From positions 1-48,207 of the forward strand of contig WJIJ01000178.1 of assembly GCA_014730345.1 (NCBI GenBank): a DNA stretch of 48,207 nt, given 5' to 3'. The first letter of the stretch is position 1; every line of letters begins with the position of its first letter. The notes beneath the pieces are model-generated. The model was not told the origin of the DNA. It saw only the letters and a program-made list of their open reading frames with translations, and made no database searches. The stretch comes from Candidatus Zixiibacteriota bacterium (GTDB lineage Bacteria > Zixibacteria > MSB-5A5 > UM-FILTER-46-8). This document shows positions 25,246-34,702 of this stretch, piece by piece. The translations under genes and the position numbers were made by a program.

Positions 25246-27687
25246 ATGTCAACCGAAGATTCCAAAATACAATTACCGATAACCGGGATGTCCTGCGCGG
25301 GATGTGTGGCAAAAGTCGAGAAGGCTTTGAAAAACACATCGGGGGTTAAAGGCGCTTCCGTTAATTTGGCTACGGAAACAGCCGATGTCGATTATAATCC
25401 TAAGTCCACTGATATAAACAGGTTACGCGACAGTGTCCGGCAACAGGGGTTCGACCTTAAAACAACCAAAACCGAAATACAGATTAAGGGGATGAGTTGC
25501 GCGGGATGCGTAAAAAAAATAGAAAATTCATTGAATAAGAATCCGGGGGTGATATCGGTTTCTGTCAATCTGGCGGTAAACTCTGCCACCGTAGAATATT
25601 TATCTTCTTTAACCGGTTCAAATGAAATTAAAAATATAATCCGGGATGCCGGCTACGAAGTCGAAGATGGCGAAACCGATGAAGCCGAAGCGGTTGAAGA
25701 TCCTCGGGAAGAGAGGTTTGAAAACCTCAGAAGGAAGTTCATATTCTCGGCTATATTGACCTCAATTATACTCATTGGATCGTTTGGCAAGTTTATCCCC
25801 GGTATTAATGCCATCCCCGGTCATGTAATGCATTTTGTTTTATTATCTTTGGCTATACCGGTGCAGTTTATCGCCGGTTATGAGTTTTACCGCGGCTTCT
25901 GGAAGCAGTTAAAGCATTTTTCAGCGGATATGAACAGCCTGGTGGCTATTGGCACTTCCGCCGCTTTTCTATACAGTTTTATGGCTACGATATATCCCCG
26001 GTTTTTCGAATCTGCCGGGCGGGAAGTGCAGGTATATTACGACACGGCGGCGGTGATTATAACATTGATTTTATTCGGCAGGATGCTTGAAGCGCGGGCC
26101 ATGAGCAGGACATCGGAGTCTATCCGCAAGTTGATAAAACTGGCACCCCGCAAAGCGGTTGTGGTTCGCAACGGCAATGAACTGGAGGTCGATATCTCCG
26201 GTGTAAGGGTTGGGGACACAGTAATAGTGCGTCCGGGAGAACGTATACCTGTGGATGGCGAGATTATCAGCGGGGCGTCATCGGTGGATGAATCAATGAT
26301 AACAGGCGAAAGCCTTCCGATTGATAAAACCGATGGTGATAGGGTTATCGGCGGGACCATCAACCATACCGGCAGTTTCCGTTTTGTTGCCGAAAAGGTC
26401 GGCGCGGAAACTATGCTGTCGCAAATCATACGCCTTGTACGTGAAGCGCAGGGTTCCAAGGCGCCGATTCAGCGGCTTGCCGATAAGGTCGCGGGGATAT
26501 TCGTGCCGATTGTCATTGTAATCGCTCTGATAACATTGGCGGTATGGCTGATATTCGGCCCGGAAGAAGCGTTGGCTATGGCAATGCTGAACTTCGTTGC
26601 CGTATTGATAATAGCATGTCCGTGCGCTATGGGGCTGGCAACGCCGACGGCGATTATGGTGGCTACCGGGCGCGGGGCTGAAGAAGGAATACTGATAAAA
26701 AACGGCGAGAGCCTGGAAAACGCGCATAAAATAAAGAACATCGTGTTTGATAAAACCGGTACGCTTACCCGGGGAGAGCCGGAGGTTACCGATGTTATAC
26801 CGCTCCACAGCTTTAAGGAAAATGATATTTTGAATTTCGCGGCTTCTCTGGACAGGCGTTCGGAGCATCCCATAGCGCGGGCGATAAGCCGGGAGGCGAA
26901 TAATCGCGATATTCGAATTGTGGAACCAGACAGTTTTGAAGCGGTGCCCGGTTATGGAGTTCGCGGCGTATTATATAATATGTCCGCGGTTATCGGCAAC
27001 CGTAGTATGATGACCGTGGAGGGGATAGATGTAGATGAATACCGGGATACAGTCAACAGTATATCATCAGAGGGGAAGACCGCGGTCTATCTCACAATTG
27101 ACGGCCGGCTTGCCGGAATAATCGGGCTTGCGGATACGCTGAGGGAAATATCCGCCCACACAATAAGCGATTTAAAGGACCTCGGGTTAGAGGTTGCAAT
27201 GTTAACCGGCGACAGCGAGCAGGCGGCGAAAGCCGTGGGCGGCAGACTGGGAATGGATAAGGTAATCGCCGGGGTTTTACCGGACGGCAAGGCTAAAGAA
27301 ATAAAGAAGTTACAGGAAAAAGGGCGAAAAGTAGCAATGGTTGGCGACGGTATCAACGACGCGGTGGCCCTCGCGCAGGCGGATGTGGGCATCGCTATCG
27401 GCACGGGAACCGATATCGCGATGGAAACTTCCGATATAACATTGATCAAAGATGACCTTAGAGGGGTAATCCGCGCGTTGAAATTGTCGAAAATAACCAT
27501 TAGAACAATCAAATGGAACCTGTTCTGGGCATTTGCCTATAACACCGCGGGAATACCGATTGCGGCAGGGGTTTTGTATCCGTTCTTTGGAATTCTATTG
27601 AATCCCATTATCGCATCGGCGGCAATGGCATTTTCCTCGGTACTGGTTGTTACTAATTCATTGCGGTTGAAGAACAGGAATTTGTAA
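25246..27687 (+). CDS. copA: Copper-exporting P1B-type ATPase CopA
   Basis: CopA pumps Cu(I) across the inner membrane. The 813-residue protein has two N-terminal heavy-metal-binding domains with GMSCAGC at 14-20 and 82-88. The membrane metal site CPC is at 458-460 ([14 protein letters not shown]). The phosphorylation motif DKTGTLT starts at 502. The HP locus is in [10 protein letters not shown], the TGDS and [15 protein letters not shown] motifs are present, and the last helices carry YNTAGIP and [15 protein letters not shown], typical of the Cu(I) subgroup. No copper regulator or chaperone gene adjoins it, and no operator was identified in the 102-base upstream gap. Confidence 0.95.
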   Translation: MSTEDSKIQLPITGMSCAGCVAKVEKALKNTSGVKGASVNLATETADVDYNPKSTDINRLRDSVRQQGFDLKTTKTEIQIKGMSCAGCVKKIENSLNKNPGVISVSVNLAVNSATVEYLSSLTGSNEIKNIIRDAGYEVEDGETDEAEAVEDPREERFENLRRKFIFSAILTSIILIGSFGKFIPGINAIPGHVMHFVLLSLAIPVQFIAGYEFYRGFWKQLKHFSADMNSLVAIGTSAAFLYSFMATIYPRFFESAGREVQVYYDTAAVIITLILFGRMLEARAMSRTSESIRKLIKLAPRKAVVVRNGNELEVDISGVRVGDTVIVRPGERIPVDGEIISGASSVDESMITGESLPIDKTDGDRVIGGTINHTGSFRFVAEKVGAETMLSQIIRLVREAQGSKAPIQRLADKVAGIFVPIVIVIALITLAVWLIFGPEEALAMAMLNFVAVLIIACPCAMGLATPTAIMVATGRGAEEGILIKNGESLENAHKIKNIVFDKTGTLTRGEPEVTDVIPLHSFKENDILNFAASLDRRSEHPIARAISREANNRDIRIVEPDSFEAVPGYGVRGVLYNMSAVIGNRSMMTVEGIDVDEYRDTVNSISSEGKTAVYLTIDGRLAGIIGLADTLREISAHTISDLKDLGLEVAMLTGDSEQAAKAVGGRLGMDKVIAGVLPDGKAKEIKKLQEKGRKVAMVGDGINDAVALAQADVGIAIGTGTDIAMETSDITLIKDDLRGVIRALKLSKITIRTIKWNLFWAFAYNTAGIPIAAGVLYPFFGILLNPIIASAAMAFSSVLVVTNSLRLKNRNL

Positions 27688-27753
27688 TTTTATCCGGGGA
27701 TAACGCTACGACGTTCGGGTCATTCATCGTGAATTTGGTCACGGAGGATTATT

Positions 27754-29019
27754 ATGCCACTTACGAGGCAATACTCCACTTCATTGAGAGATTACGTTAA
27801 GGAGTGGATAGATCAACTGAAAGATGTTGAAGTTTTAATCGGGGTACCATGCTACAATAACGACGATACCATCGCCAAGGTTATCTCCACGGCGGCGGAG
27901 GGTTTAGCCGAGTATTATCCGGACAGGAAATCGGCTATTCTTGTTTCCGACGGCGGGTCGCTCGATGATACCCGGGAGGTGGCATCGAAGGCCAAGGTTC
28001 CTGATAATTGCCATCTCATGGTTTCGATCTACCGGGGATTTCCGGGCAAGGGAACATCGCTGAGGGCGATATTCGAGGCGGCATATCTTCTCCGGGCGGA
28101 TGCCTGCGCGGTGTTCGATTCCGATCTGCGCAGTATAACTCCGGAATGGGTAAAACTTTTAATTGATCCTATACTGGATAAAAAGGCCGGGTATGTAACC
28201 CCTATATATAAACGCCACAAATTCGACGGTACTATAACCAATCATATCATCTATCCCATGACCCGGTCGCTTTACGGGATGAATATACGCCAGCCCATCG
28301 GGGGGGACTTCGGTTTCAGCGGGGAGCTGGCCGGTTTATACGCCAAGACCAAGGTATGGGATACTGATATTGCTAAATTTGGCATCGATATATGGATGAC
28401 CACGGTGGCTATAAACGAAGGTTTCAATGTCATGCAGGCAAGCCTGGGGGCGAAAATTCATAACCCCAAGGACCCCGCCGCCGATTTAGGACCGATGTTC
28501 TACCAGGTGGTGAGCACTATGTTCTACCTGATGGGTGAGTATGAGAGAAAGTGGATGGGGGTCCGGGGGAGCCGAGATGTCGAAATATACTCCAACAGCG
28601 GCGAAGACCAGAAGGTGGTTCCGGTTCCTGTAAGCCAGAACCGGCTTATAGAGGAATTTGATGATGGATTCAACCATTTCGAGTCGTTCTATAAAGAAGT
28701 GCTTAGCGATGAAACTTTCGGGATGTTGAAACAAACCAGGGATGATATGCTTTCAGGGAAATCAATGGATTTTTCGGGGGAACTCTGGGCGAAAATTCTT
28801 TATGATTTCGCGTATGTGTTCCAGCTGTGGAACCGCAACCGCAGGCGCCTGGTGGATATAATTACCCCCATACATTTTGGGCATACAGCTTCGTATTTTG
28901 AAAACGTGCGGGACAGGAGCGACGAAGAGGCCGAAGATTATGTCCAGGAACAGGCCAAAACATTCGAGGAAACCAAGAGTTACCTGATAAATAAATTCAA
29001 GAAATGGGAAGATAATTAA
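27754..29019 (+). CDS. GT-A glycosyltransferase, possibly glucosylglycerate/GpgS-like
   Basis: This predicted nucleotide-sugar-dependent glycosyltransferase has 421 residues. The N-terminal GT-A domain shows VEVLIGVPCYNNDDTI at 25-40, ILVSDGGSLDDTREV near 62-76, a GFPGKGTSLRAIFEAAYLL segment near 95-113, and the metal site DSD at 122-124 in VFDSDLRSITPEWV. The long C-terminal half is helical. The layout recalls family GT81 enzymes (glucosyl-3-phosphoglycerate synthase-like), but a general GT2 member cannot be excluded. SD ACGGAGG lies six bases before ATG 27754. The stop overlaps the convergent metallophosphoesterase stop by four bases. Confidence 0.8.
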   Translation: MPLTRQYSTSLRDYVKEWIDQLKDVEVLIGVPCYNNDDTIAKVISTAAEGLAEYYPDRKSAILVSDGGSLDDTREVASKAKVPDNCHLMVSIYRGFPGKGTSLRAIFEAAYLLRADACAVFDSDLRSITPEWVKLLIDPILDKKAGYVTPIYKRHKFDGTITNHIIYPMTRSLYGMNIRQPIGGDFGFSGELAGLYAKTKVWDTDIAKFGIDIWMTTVAINEGFNVMQASLGAKIHNPKDPAADLGPMFYQVVSTMFYLMGEYERKWMGVRGSRDVEIYSNSGEDQKVVPVPVSQNRLIEEFDDGFNHFESFYKEVLSDETFGMLKQTRDDMLSGKSMDFSGELWAKILYDFAYVFQLWNRNRRRLVDIITPIHFGHTASYFENVRDRSDEEAEDYVQEQAKTFEETKSYLINKFKKWEDN

Positions 29020-29780
29020 ATGCCGTCTATAAGGCGTTCTCCCAAAAATGAGGGCAGGCCGTAGTCCTGTATTCTCTTGTAAACTTTACCTGTATTATAT
29101 TCCAGCCTTACTTCTTCCATGGTCCATTCCGACCTGTCAAAAATGACAAAACACAGCCTGGGGTCATGGTCCCTCGGTTGACCGATGCTTCCGACATTTA
29201 CAATAGTTTTGGTTTCTTTCATGACCGCGATTCCGGTAGCGCTTATGCTGATATTCTCGTCGCTTAACGCGCCGGATATACCATCAACAGACTCGAGTCT
29301 TCCGGTTGAATATAATCCCGGTATGTGGGAATGTCCCACGAAACCTAAAGAATGTTCCATTTCTTCCAGGTATCTATCGGCGCTGTATTCGTCATCGATA
29401 TATCGCCACCTTTCCGGCTCAACGGGAGTTGAGTGCGTATAGATAATATCCTCCTCTTCGATGCTGAATGGAAAACCGGAAATTATCCTTTTGTGCTCTT
29501 CGGTAAGACATTGCCGGGAGAAACGCACTCCGGAACGGGCGTAGCGGTTCATAAGAGTTTCGCCCTCGGGTTCGATCACGGCGTGGTCGTGGTTGCCCAT
29601 GACGATTTTATCCGTCAGGGTAATGAGTATTTCAAGGCATTCCGCGGGATTGGGACCGTAACCGACTATATCACCGAGGCATACGACTTCTTTGTCACCG
29701 CGGAAACGGTCGTAGAATTCGGTGAATGTTTTCAAGGCTTCGAGGTTAGAATGTATATCAGAGATAATAAATGTCTTCAT
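29016..29780 (-). CDS. Calcineurin-like metallophosphoesterase (YfcE/ApaH-type)
   Basis: This 254-residue enzyme of the di-metal phosphoesterase superfamily begins MKTFIISDIHSNLEAL (motif DxH). It continues with GDIVGYGPNPAECLE (GDxxGYGP) near 38-52, VMGNHDHAV (GNHD/E) near 67-75, THSTPVEP, and FVGHSHIPGLY (GHTH-like) near 147. The family acts on phosphodiesters or nucleotides such as Ap4A; the substrate cannot be set here. ATG 29780 is chosen over the TTG at 29849 because it puts the DIHSN motif at the N-terminus and lies five bases after the upstream PAP2 gene's stop. The stop overlaps the convergent glycosyltransferase. Confidence 0.9.
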   Translation of the reverse strand: MKTFIISDIHSNLEALKTFTEFYDRFRGDKEVVCLGDIVGYGPNPAECLEILITLTDKIVMGNHDHAVIEPEGETLMNRYARSGVRFSRQCLTEEHKRIISGFPFSIEEEDIIYTHSTPVEPERWRYIDDEYSADRYLEEMEHSLGFVGHSHIPGLYSTGRLESVDGISGALSDENISISATGIAVMKETKTIVNVGSIGQPRDHDPRLCFVIFDRSEWTMEEVRLEYNTGKVYKRIQDYGLPSFLGERLIDGI

Positions 29781-29784
29781 AATC

Positions 29785-30366
29785 TTACTTGCGTTTCTCT
29801 TCGTGTTCTGTAGACAGGAACCAGTATCTTGAACCGAGGTAATCGGCAAGGGTTCCTATACCGATTCCCAGACCGATGCCGATGGCCGCGCCGGCGATGA
29901 CATCGAGGGGATAATGAACGCCGACATAGACACGGGAGAGGGCGACCATAAAGGCAACGAGGTAAAACTCCCGGCGGCGGTTGAGAAATTTCTCGCCGAA
30001 AAAGGTCGCCGCGGCGAACATATTGGTGGCATGAGATGATGGAAATGATTTACCCGCCCCGCAATTGACCAGCAGGCGGTAGAGATCGAGTTCATGGCAT
30101 GGCCGGGGGCGGTCCACAAGCGGTTTGATAACCGATGATGAAAGCTGGTCGGACAGCGCGATAAGCACTCCGCCCCAGAGAAGGATTACCAATCCCCTGC
30201 GCTTCATAAGGAATATTATTCCAACACAAACCGCTATCAAAGGATAGAGGAAGTTGCTTTCCTCGGTAATGAAGGGCATAACCAGGTCCATCACATTGTT
30301 AGCGATGGTCATATTTATAAAATAGAACACCTGTATATCGATGTTAACGATAAAATCCAGCACCAT
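29785..30366 (-). CDS. PAP2-family membrane phosphatase
   Basis: PAP2 enzymes remove phosphate from lipid phosphates such as phosphatidic acid or undecaprenyl pyrophosphate at the membrane. The 193-residue protein has several hydrophobic segments and the three catalytic motifs in order. They are KPLVDRPRP (KxxxxxxRP) near 90, PSSHATNMFAAATFF (PSGH-type) near 113, and SRVYVGVHYPLDVIAG (SRxxxxxHxxxD) near 143. It sits between yigZ and the metallophosphoesterase in a tight minus-strand operon, with 12-base and 4-base gaps. UppP-like recycling or lipid phosphatase roles are both possible. Confidence 0.93.
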   Translation of the reverse strand: MVLDFIVNIDIQVFYFINMTIANNVMDLVMPFITEESNFLYPLIAVCVGIIFLMKRRGLVILLWGGVLIALSDQLSSSVIKPLVDRPRPCHELDLYRLLVNCGAGKSFPSSHATNMFAAATFFGEKFLNRRREFYLVAFMVALSRVYVGVHYPLDVIAGAAIGIGLGIGIGTLADYLGSRYWFLSTEHEEKRK

Positions 30367-30378
30367 TGTCTCCTATCG

Positions 30379-30984
30379 CTATAAAAAATTCACTCTGCCG
30401 TTAGTGGCTTCTATTAAGGCCGATTTGAAATCTTCAACTACCGATTCCCTTACCTCAACTCTAAATTCGGCATCGGGGTTATAAATCTCCGAGAGAACTC
30501 TGCCCTTGTAATTATTCAAATTATGATAAACCGCCGATACAGTATCCGCCGGAGTAACCAGCTTGATTTCGGCAGTAACTATTTTCATTATGATATTTTT
30601 ATCGGTTAATACTTCTGTGGCTGAAGCGGAATACGCCCGGGCCAGGTTCCCGGTACCCAGCTTGGTACCCCCGAAATAGCGGGTAACAACTATTGTTGTG
30701 TTGGTCAACTCCTTTGACTTTATGGCATTGAGTATAGGAATCCCCGCGGTGCCCGATGGTTCGCCGTGGTCGTTGTAGTGTTCATTAAGCTCAACACCCC
30801 TTCCATATCTGTATGCGTAACAATTATGAGTGGCATCGTGGAATTCGCCATTGATAGCCGCTATGAACTTTTCAACATCCGCCATCGATTCGGTGCATTC
30901 TACCGACGCGATAAACCTGGAGCCTTTGACCTTAATCTCGGCGCGTTTAAATCCCCGTATTGTCTTGTATTCATCGGATTTCAT
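30379..30984 (-). CDS. YigZ/IMPACT-family protein
   Basis: The 201-residue protein has the N-terminal UPF0029/IMPACT domain: KVKGSRFIASVECTESMADV near 17-36, then DATHNCYAYRYG and HYNDHGEPSGTAGIPIL near 68-85. VVTRYFGGTKLGTGNLARAY near 97-116 completes the conserved core. A C-terminal DUF1949-type ferredoxin-like domain follows. Homologues are linked to translation regulation in eukaryotes; the bacterial role is unsettled. It lies 12 bases after the small gene and 12 before the PAP2 gene. Confidence 0.93.
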   Translation of the reverse strand: MKSDEYKTIRGFKRAEIKVKGSRFIASVECTESMADVEKFIAAINGEFHDATHNCYAYRYGRGVELNEHYNDHGEPSGTAGIPILNAIKSKELTNTTIVVTRYFGGTKLGTGNLARAYSASATEVLTDKNIIMKIVTAEIKLVTPADTVSAVYHNLNNYKGRVLSEIYNPDAEFRVEVRESVVEDFKSALIEATNGRVNFL

Positions 30985-30996
30985 CGAAATTTTTGT

Positions 30997-31245
30997 TTAT
31001 TCCCGACTTGCCTCGCTACCGCCCTCCAGGTACTGTTCACAGAGGCGGTTAAAACGGGAAAGGTAAATCATGTCGAAGGTATCCATCTTATCGGGAAAAT
31101 GCCTTTGGGCAACTTCGCGTATCCTGAGGGCGGCTTTGTCCACGGTTGTTTTATCGATACTTTTATTCTCTATCTTGCGGCAAAGGTAGTCAGCCATTCT
31201 TTGCATTTTGCGGTAATTTTCTTTTTCCGTGTATTCCTCACTCAT
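30997..31245 (-). CDS. Small helical protein coupled to dprA, unknown function
   Basis: I do not recognise this 82-residue protein. It is charged and apparently all-helical (MSEEYTEKENYRKMQRMADY onwards), without membrane segments or metal motifs. ATG 31245 is chosen because it overlaps the last codons of dprA by eight bases, the classic arrangement for coupled translation; the ten-residue longer version would start further inside dprA. yigZ follows 12 bases later. The coupling suggests a role alongside DprA or only shared expression. Confidence 0.7.
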   Translation of the reverse strand: MSEEYTEKENYRKMQRMADYLCRKIENKSIDKTTVDKAALRIREVAQRHFPDKMDTFDMIYLSRFNRLCEQYLEGGSEASRE

Positions 31246-32152
31246 CGGATTCCCCGTCAACCAGCATATACTCAATCATCTCTTCCATTCGTTCGAGGCT
31301 TTCAAAACATACGATACCTAACTCGGATTGCAGTTCCGCCGGAACCTGTTTACCGGGATCGAAGAGGTAACATCCCTTGCCCTGCTCCCGGGCGCGGATA
31401 ATCGAGTTCATTGTGCCGCTTGATTTTTCATGAAGTTCGACCACGATTACCGAAGAAGCCAACCCGACTACTAACCGGTTGCGGGCCAAGAGCCTGCCTA
31501 CCGAAACATTAGCATCCGGGTGGTACTCCGACAACACGCATCCGCTCTTTTCCATCATTTTGGAAAGTTTATTGTTCTCCCGGGGGTAGACATTTAGAAT
31601 TCCACTGCCAAGGATGCCGGCGGTATAGCCGTTATTACTCAATGAACCGAGGTGTGCCGAAGAATCGATACCCGCGGCGAGACCCGATATTACATATATA
31701 TCCCTGTTGGCAAGCATTTTGCCGATTTCCACCGCAACCGCGATGCCATCTTCGCTGGCATGGGTGGTGCCCACAACGGCGAGGGCGGGATGCCTGTATT
31801 CCGGGAGTTCACCGCGGTAGTAAAGCAGGGCCGGAGGATCGGGGAGTCTTAATAATATCTCCGGGTAATCATTTTGAAATAATCCGGTAACATTGATACC
31901 GGCATCGACAATCAGAACAAGCTCCTCTTCGGCTTCTTTAAGGCGGTAGCCGGCGGAGATAATCTTGCGTGAACGGTCCTCAGAAAGTCGTGGAATAGAC
32001 GCCAACTCGTCCGGCTCGGCGCTCAGGATATTATCTATGCTCTCAAAATTCATCAGCAGGGATGATAGCATCTTGGGGCCGACTTCCCCAAAGTTTTTGA
32101 GGGCGTATAACTTAACCAGTTCCTCATTTATCTTTTGAGCCTGTATTGCCAT
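31238..32152 (-). CDS. dprA: DNA-processing protein DprA
   Basis: DprA binds incoming single-stranded DNA and loads RecA during transformation and recombination. The 304-residue protein has an N-terminal helical region with a helix-hairpin-helix-like segment (NFGEVGPKMLSSLLM). The Rossmann domain follows: LAVVGTTHASEDGI (usually VGSR), VISGLAAGIDSSAHLGSL, TAGILGSGILNVYPREN, and RLLARNRLVVGLASSVIVVE with the family RNR-I signature. Length suits the core form without a C-terminal winged helix. The VGTTHAS sequence is a modest departure from the usual VGSRxxS motif. No other competence genes are here. Confidence 0.93.
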   Translation of the reverse strand: MAIQAQKINEELVKLYALKNFGEVGPKMLSSLLMNFESIDNILSAEPDELASIPRLSEDRSRKIISAGYRLKEAEEELVLIVDAGINVTGLFQNDYPEILLRLPDPPALLYYRGELPEYRHPALAVVGTTHASEDGIAVAVEIGKMLANRDIYVISGLAAGIDSSAHLGSLSNNGYTAGILGSGILNVYPRENNKLSKMMEKSGCVLSEYHPDANVSVGRLLARNRLVVGLASSVIVVELHEKSSGTMNSIIRAREQGKGCYLFDPGKQVPAELQSELGIVCFESLERMEEMIEYMLVDGESDE

Positions 32153-32244
32153 ATATTGCTTTATACTTAAATCAAACCGGTCTGTAAAGCGTTTTTTGCG
32201 GTCATATTGTTTACACCCCCTTGAGCTTATTGGTTAGAAACAGG

Positions 32245-32273
32245 TTGACTATGGACGTTCACATAAATAAATT
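32245..32273 (+). promoter_or_regulatory. Promoter for pgsA operon
   Basis: TTGACT (32245-32250) and TAAATT (32268-32273) are 17 bases apart, 24 bases before the pgsA ATG. It would serve pgsA-pgpA-cinA-thpR-recA-recX. Confidence 0.6.
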
Positions 32274-32297
32274 GGTTTATTTACGGAATTTGTAAAT

Positions 32298-32885
32298 ATG
32301 AATCTACCCAACAAGCTGACTGTATCGAGGATTATACTCTCTCCAATATTTTATATGCTTTTCGTGGTGGACAGTAAACTTACACGGGTATTGTCGCTGG
32401 TGGTATTTACGGTGGCGGCGTTGACGGACCTCTACGATGGGTACTTGGCGCGGAAATATAATATCGCCACGAATTTCGGCAAATTCATGGACCCGCTCGC
32501 GGATAAAATATTGACTTCGACGGCGTTTATATCGTTTGTTGCCCTGGGCTACGCGCAGGCATGGATGATTTCCACAATCATTGTAAGGGAATTTATAATA
32601 ACCGGATTGCGTTCGCTGGCGGCATATAAAAGCTACCTGATACTGCCTTCGTTTTTAGCTAAGGTCAAGGCGGCATCGCAGATGGTGGTTATTGTTTTCA
32701 TGTTAGTTGTAATAAATGGCGAGACAATCCTTGGTTCAGCGGCAGGTAAAATTTATATTTTCGATACGGAGCTTATGCAACCGTATTTCGATATAATGAT
32801 ACTCATAACTACGCTGTTGACCGTCTATACCGGGCTTGATTATATAATAAAGGGTTTCTCCATGATAAAGAGCCTTATGCGATGA
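32298..32885 (+). CDS. pgsA: CDP-diacylglycerol-glycerol-3-phosphate 3-phosphatidyltransferase PgsA
   Basis: PgsA makes phosphatidylglycerol phosphate from CDP-diacylglycerol and glycerol 3-phosphate in the inner membrane. The 195-residue protein has an N-terminal NLPNKLTVSRIILSP segment. The CDP-alcohol phosphotransferase motif near 48-71 reads DLYDGYLARKYN, then NFGKFMDPLADK, giving the D-x2-DG-x2-AR-x8-G-x3-D-x3-D pattern in full. Several membrane helices follow. Length is typical. The stop overlaps the start of pgpA, the next enzyme of the pathway, which strengthens the call over other CDP-alcohol transferases. Confidence 0.96.
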   Translation: MNLPNKLTVSRIILSPIFYMLFVVDSKLTRVLSLVVFTVAALTDLYDGYLARKYNIATNFGKFMDPLADKILTSTAFISFVALGYAQAWMISTIIVREFIITGLRSLAAYKSYLILPSFLAKVKAASQMVVIVFMLVVINGETILGSAAGKIYIFDTELMQPYFDIMILITTLLTVYTGLDYIIKGFSMIKSLMR

Positions 32886-33406
32886 GCAACATTTTCACCA
32901 AAATGATGAAACCCCCGACGGAACCGGGGGATATCAATGCCCGGGAGCGCCCATTAACGGTGCTGACCGCAACTTTCTTTTACACCGGCTACCTTCCCAA
33001 GGCTCCGGGAACCTGGGGTGCGCTGGCAACGGTAATCGCGGCGTATTTTCTCTTTCCCCAAAACCTTTGGTTACAGGTTATCATAACGGCGGCGGTTTTC
33101 CTGATAGGGGTTCCGGCATCGAAACGCGCCGAGGAAATATACGGAAAGGATGGGGGACCTATTGTAATCGACGAAACCGCGGGAATGCTGACCACGCTAA
33201 TAGCGGTTCCGAAGACGATACCCTTTTACGTAATCGCGTTCTTCGCATTCCGTTTTTTCGACATTGTAAAACCGTACCCGGGGCGTAAATCGGAGGGCGT
33301 TTCCAACGGCTGGGGGGTAATGCTCGATGATATAATCGCGGGATTGTACGGTTTGATAGTAATGCACATAATAATACTGATATATACGAATTTTTACGCG
33401 GGATAG
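32882..33406 (+). CDS. pgpA: Phosphatidylglycerophosphatase A
   Basis: PgpA removes phosphate from the PgsA product to give phosphatidylglycerol. The 174-residue protein has the conserved FYTGYLPKAPGTWGAL segment near 33-48, KRAEEIYGKDGGPIVIDETAG near 83-103 with the metal-binding acidic residues, and FRFFDIVKPYPGRKSEGV near 129-146. VMLDDIIAGLYG carries the last acidic pair. Four hydrophobic stretches fit the membrane topology. The start ATG overlaps the pgsA stop (ATGA), so the pathway order is also the gene order. Confidence 0.95.
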   Translation: MSNIFTKMMKPPTEPGDINARERPLTVLTATFFYTGYLPKAPGTWGALATVIAAYFLFPQNLWLQVIITAAVFLIGVPASKRAEEIYGKDGGPIVIDETAGMLTTLIAVPKTIPFYVIAFFAFRFFDIVKPYPGRKSEGVSNGWGVMLDDIIAGLYGLIVMHIIILIYTNFYAG

Positions 33407-33409
33407 TAT

Positions 33410-34645
33410 ATGAAGACAGCATTTATAGTAATAGGAGATGAAATTCTCTATGGCCATACAGTCGACTCCAACTCGGCATTCCTCGGCGAGCATTTGACCG
33501 ACCTCGGCTACGATCCGGTTAAAAAGGAGGTAATCGGCGATGATATCGAAATGGTGGAAAGCAGTATCTCGCGCTTGTGCAAAGACCACAGGCTTGTAAT
33601 CGCCACCGGGGGCCTGGGACCAACCCATGATGACGTAACCAAAAAGGCCGTAAGCAGGGCTTTCAAGCGGAATTTGGTTCTCGATGACGATGTCCTCCAG
33701 TTTTTGGAGATGAAATACAAACAGCGGGGCAAGGAAATGCCCCCTTCGGTGCAATCGCAGGCCTTAATACCCCAGGGAAGCACCGCGCTGAAAAACGACT
33801 GGGGCACAGCCCCGGGGATACTTATCAAGCAAAACGGGACTATCTTTGTATCCCTTCCGGGAGTGCCTTTCGAGATGAAAAACCTGTTCATCCACCGCTT
33901 GAAGCCGCTCCTTCCGGAGGTAAGGGGTCAAAAAACAATCACCTTCAAGCGATTGAAAACATCGGGTATCGCGGAAGCGGAAATTTTCGATAGAATAAAA
34001 GAGCTGTTAAACAGCAAGGAGGAAGTGAAACTTGCCTTTCTGCCGAGTCCTTTTGGCGTGGACCTGAGGATGACCGTCAAGGACAGAACCCGCGATGAAG
34101 CCTTGAGCCTGATGTCGGATTTCGAGGGCAGGTTGAGAGAGCTAATCGGCGATTACATATACGGCGAGGGAGATACATCCATGGCGGAAGTGGTGGCGGA
34201 ACTTTTGAAAAAGAAAAGCAAAACCCTTTCCACTGCCGAATCATGCACCGGCGGTCTATTAGCCAAGATGTTGACCGACATTCCCGGCTCATCGGCATAC
34301 CTGGACCGTGGAGTGATAACTTACAGCAACCGGGCAAAAACCGAGGTCCTTGAGGTTCCACGAGAAATGATAGAGGAATACGGCGCGGTATCATCGGAGG
34401 TGGCGACGGCTATGGCCGAAGGTATCCGAAAGCAATCCGGGACCGATTATTCGCTGTCTATAACCGGTATCGCCGGTCCGGATGGAGGAACCGGGGAAAA
34501 ACCGGTGGGGACTACATATATAGGAATTGCATCTGATAATGGAAGTTCGGCCAGGCTTTTTCATTTCGGCAATGAGCGGGATTATAACCGTCACCGGGCG
34601 GTGATTACGGCGCTGAATATGCTTCGAGCCGAACTGCGGGGATAA
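33410..34645 (+). CDS. cinA: CinA-family protein (competence/damage-inducible, NMN deamidase)
   Basis: CinA proteins combine an N-terminal MoaB-like domain with ADP-ribose pyrophosphatase activity and a C-terminal PncC NMN deamidase domain. The 411-residue protein shows both. AFIVIGDEILYGHTVDSNS at 3-21 and IATGGLGPTHDDVTKKAVSR near 63-82 are N-terminal. STAESCTGGLLAKMLTDIPG near 275, SLSITGIAGPDGGTGEKPVG and the C-terminal HRAVITALNMLR are C-terminal. It lies three bases after pgpA in a pgsA-cinA-recA order known from many bacteria. NAD salvage is the likely core role. Confidence 0.95.
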   Translation: MKTAFIVIGDEILYGHTVDSNSAFLGEHLTDLGYDPVKKEVIGDDIEMVESSISRLCKDHRLVIATGGLGPTHDDVTKKAVSRAFKRNLVLDDDVLQFLEMKYKQRGKEMPPSVQSQALIPQGSTALKNDWGTAPGILIKQNGTIFVSLPGVPFEMKNLFIHRLKPLLPEVRGQKTITFKRLKTSGIAEAEIFDRIKELLNSKEEVKLAFLPSPFGVDLRMTVKDRTRDEALSLMSDFEGRLRELIGDYIYGEGDTSMAEVVAELLKKKSKTLSTAESCTGGLLAKMLTDIPGSSAYLDRGVITYSNRAKTEVLEVPREMIEEYGAVSSEVATAMAEGIRKQSGTDYSLSITGIAGPDGGTGEKPVGTTYIGIASDNGSSARLFHFGNERDYNRHRAVITALNMLRAELRG

Positions 34646-34702
34646 GGGTTTCACAGCCGATTTAGATTTGCAAAATAACAATAAATATATTAAAATACGG
34701 CT

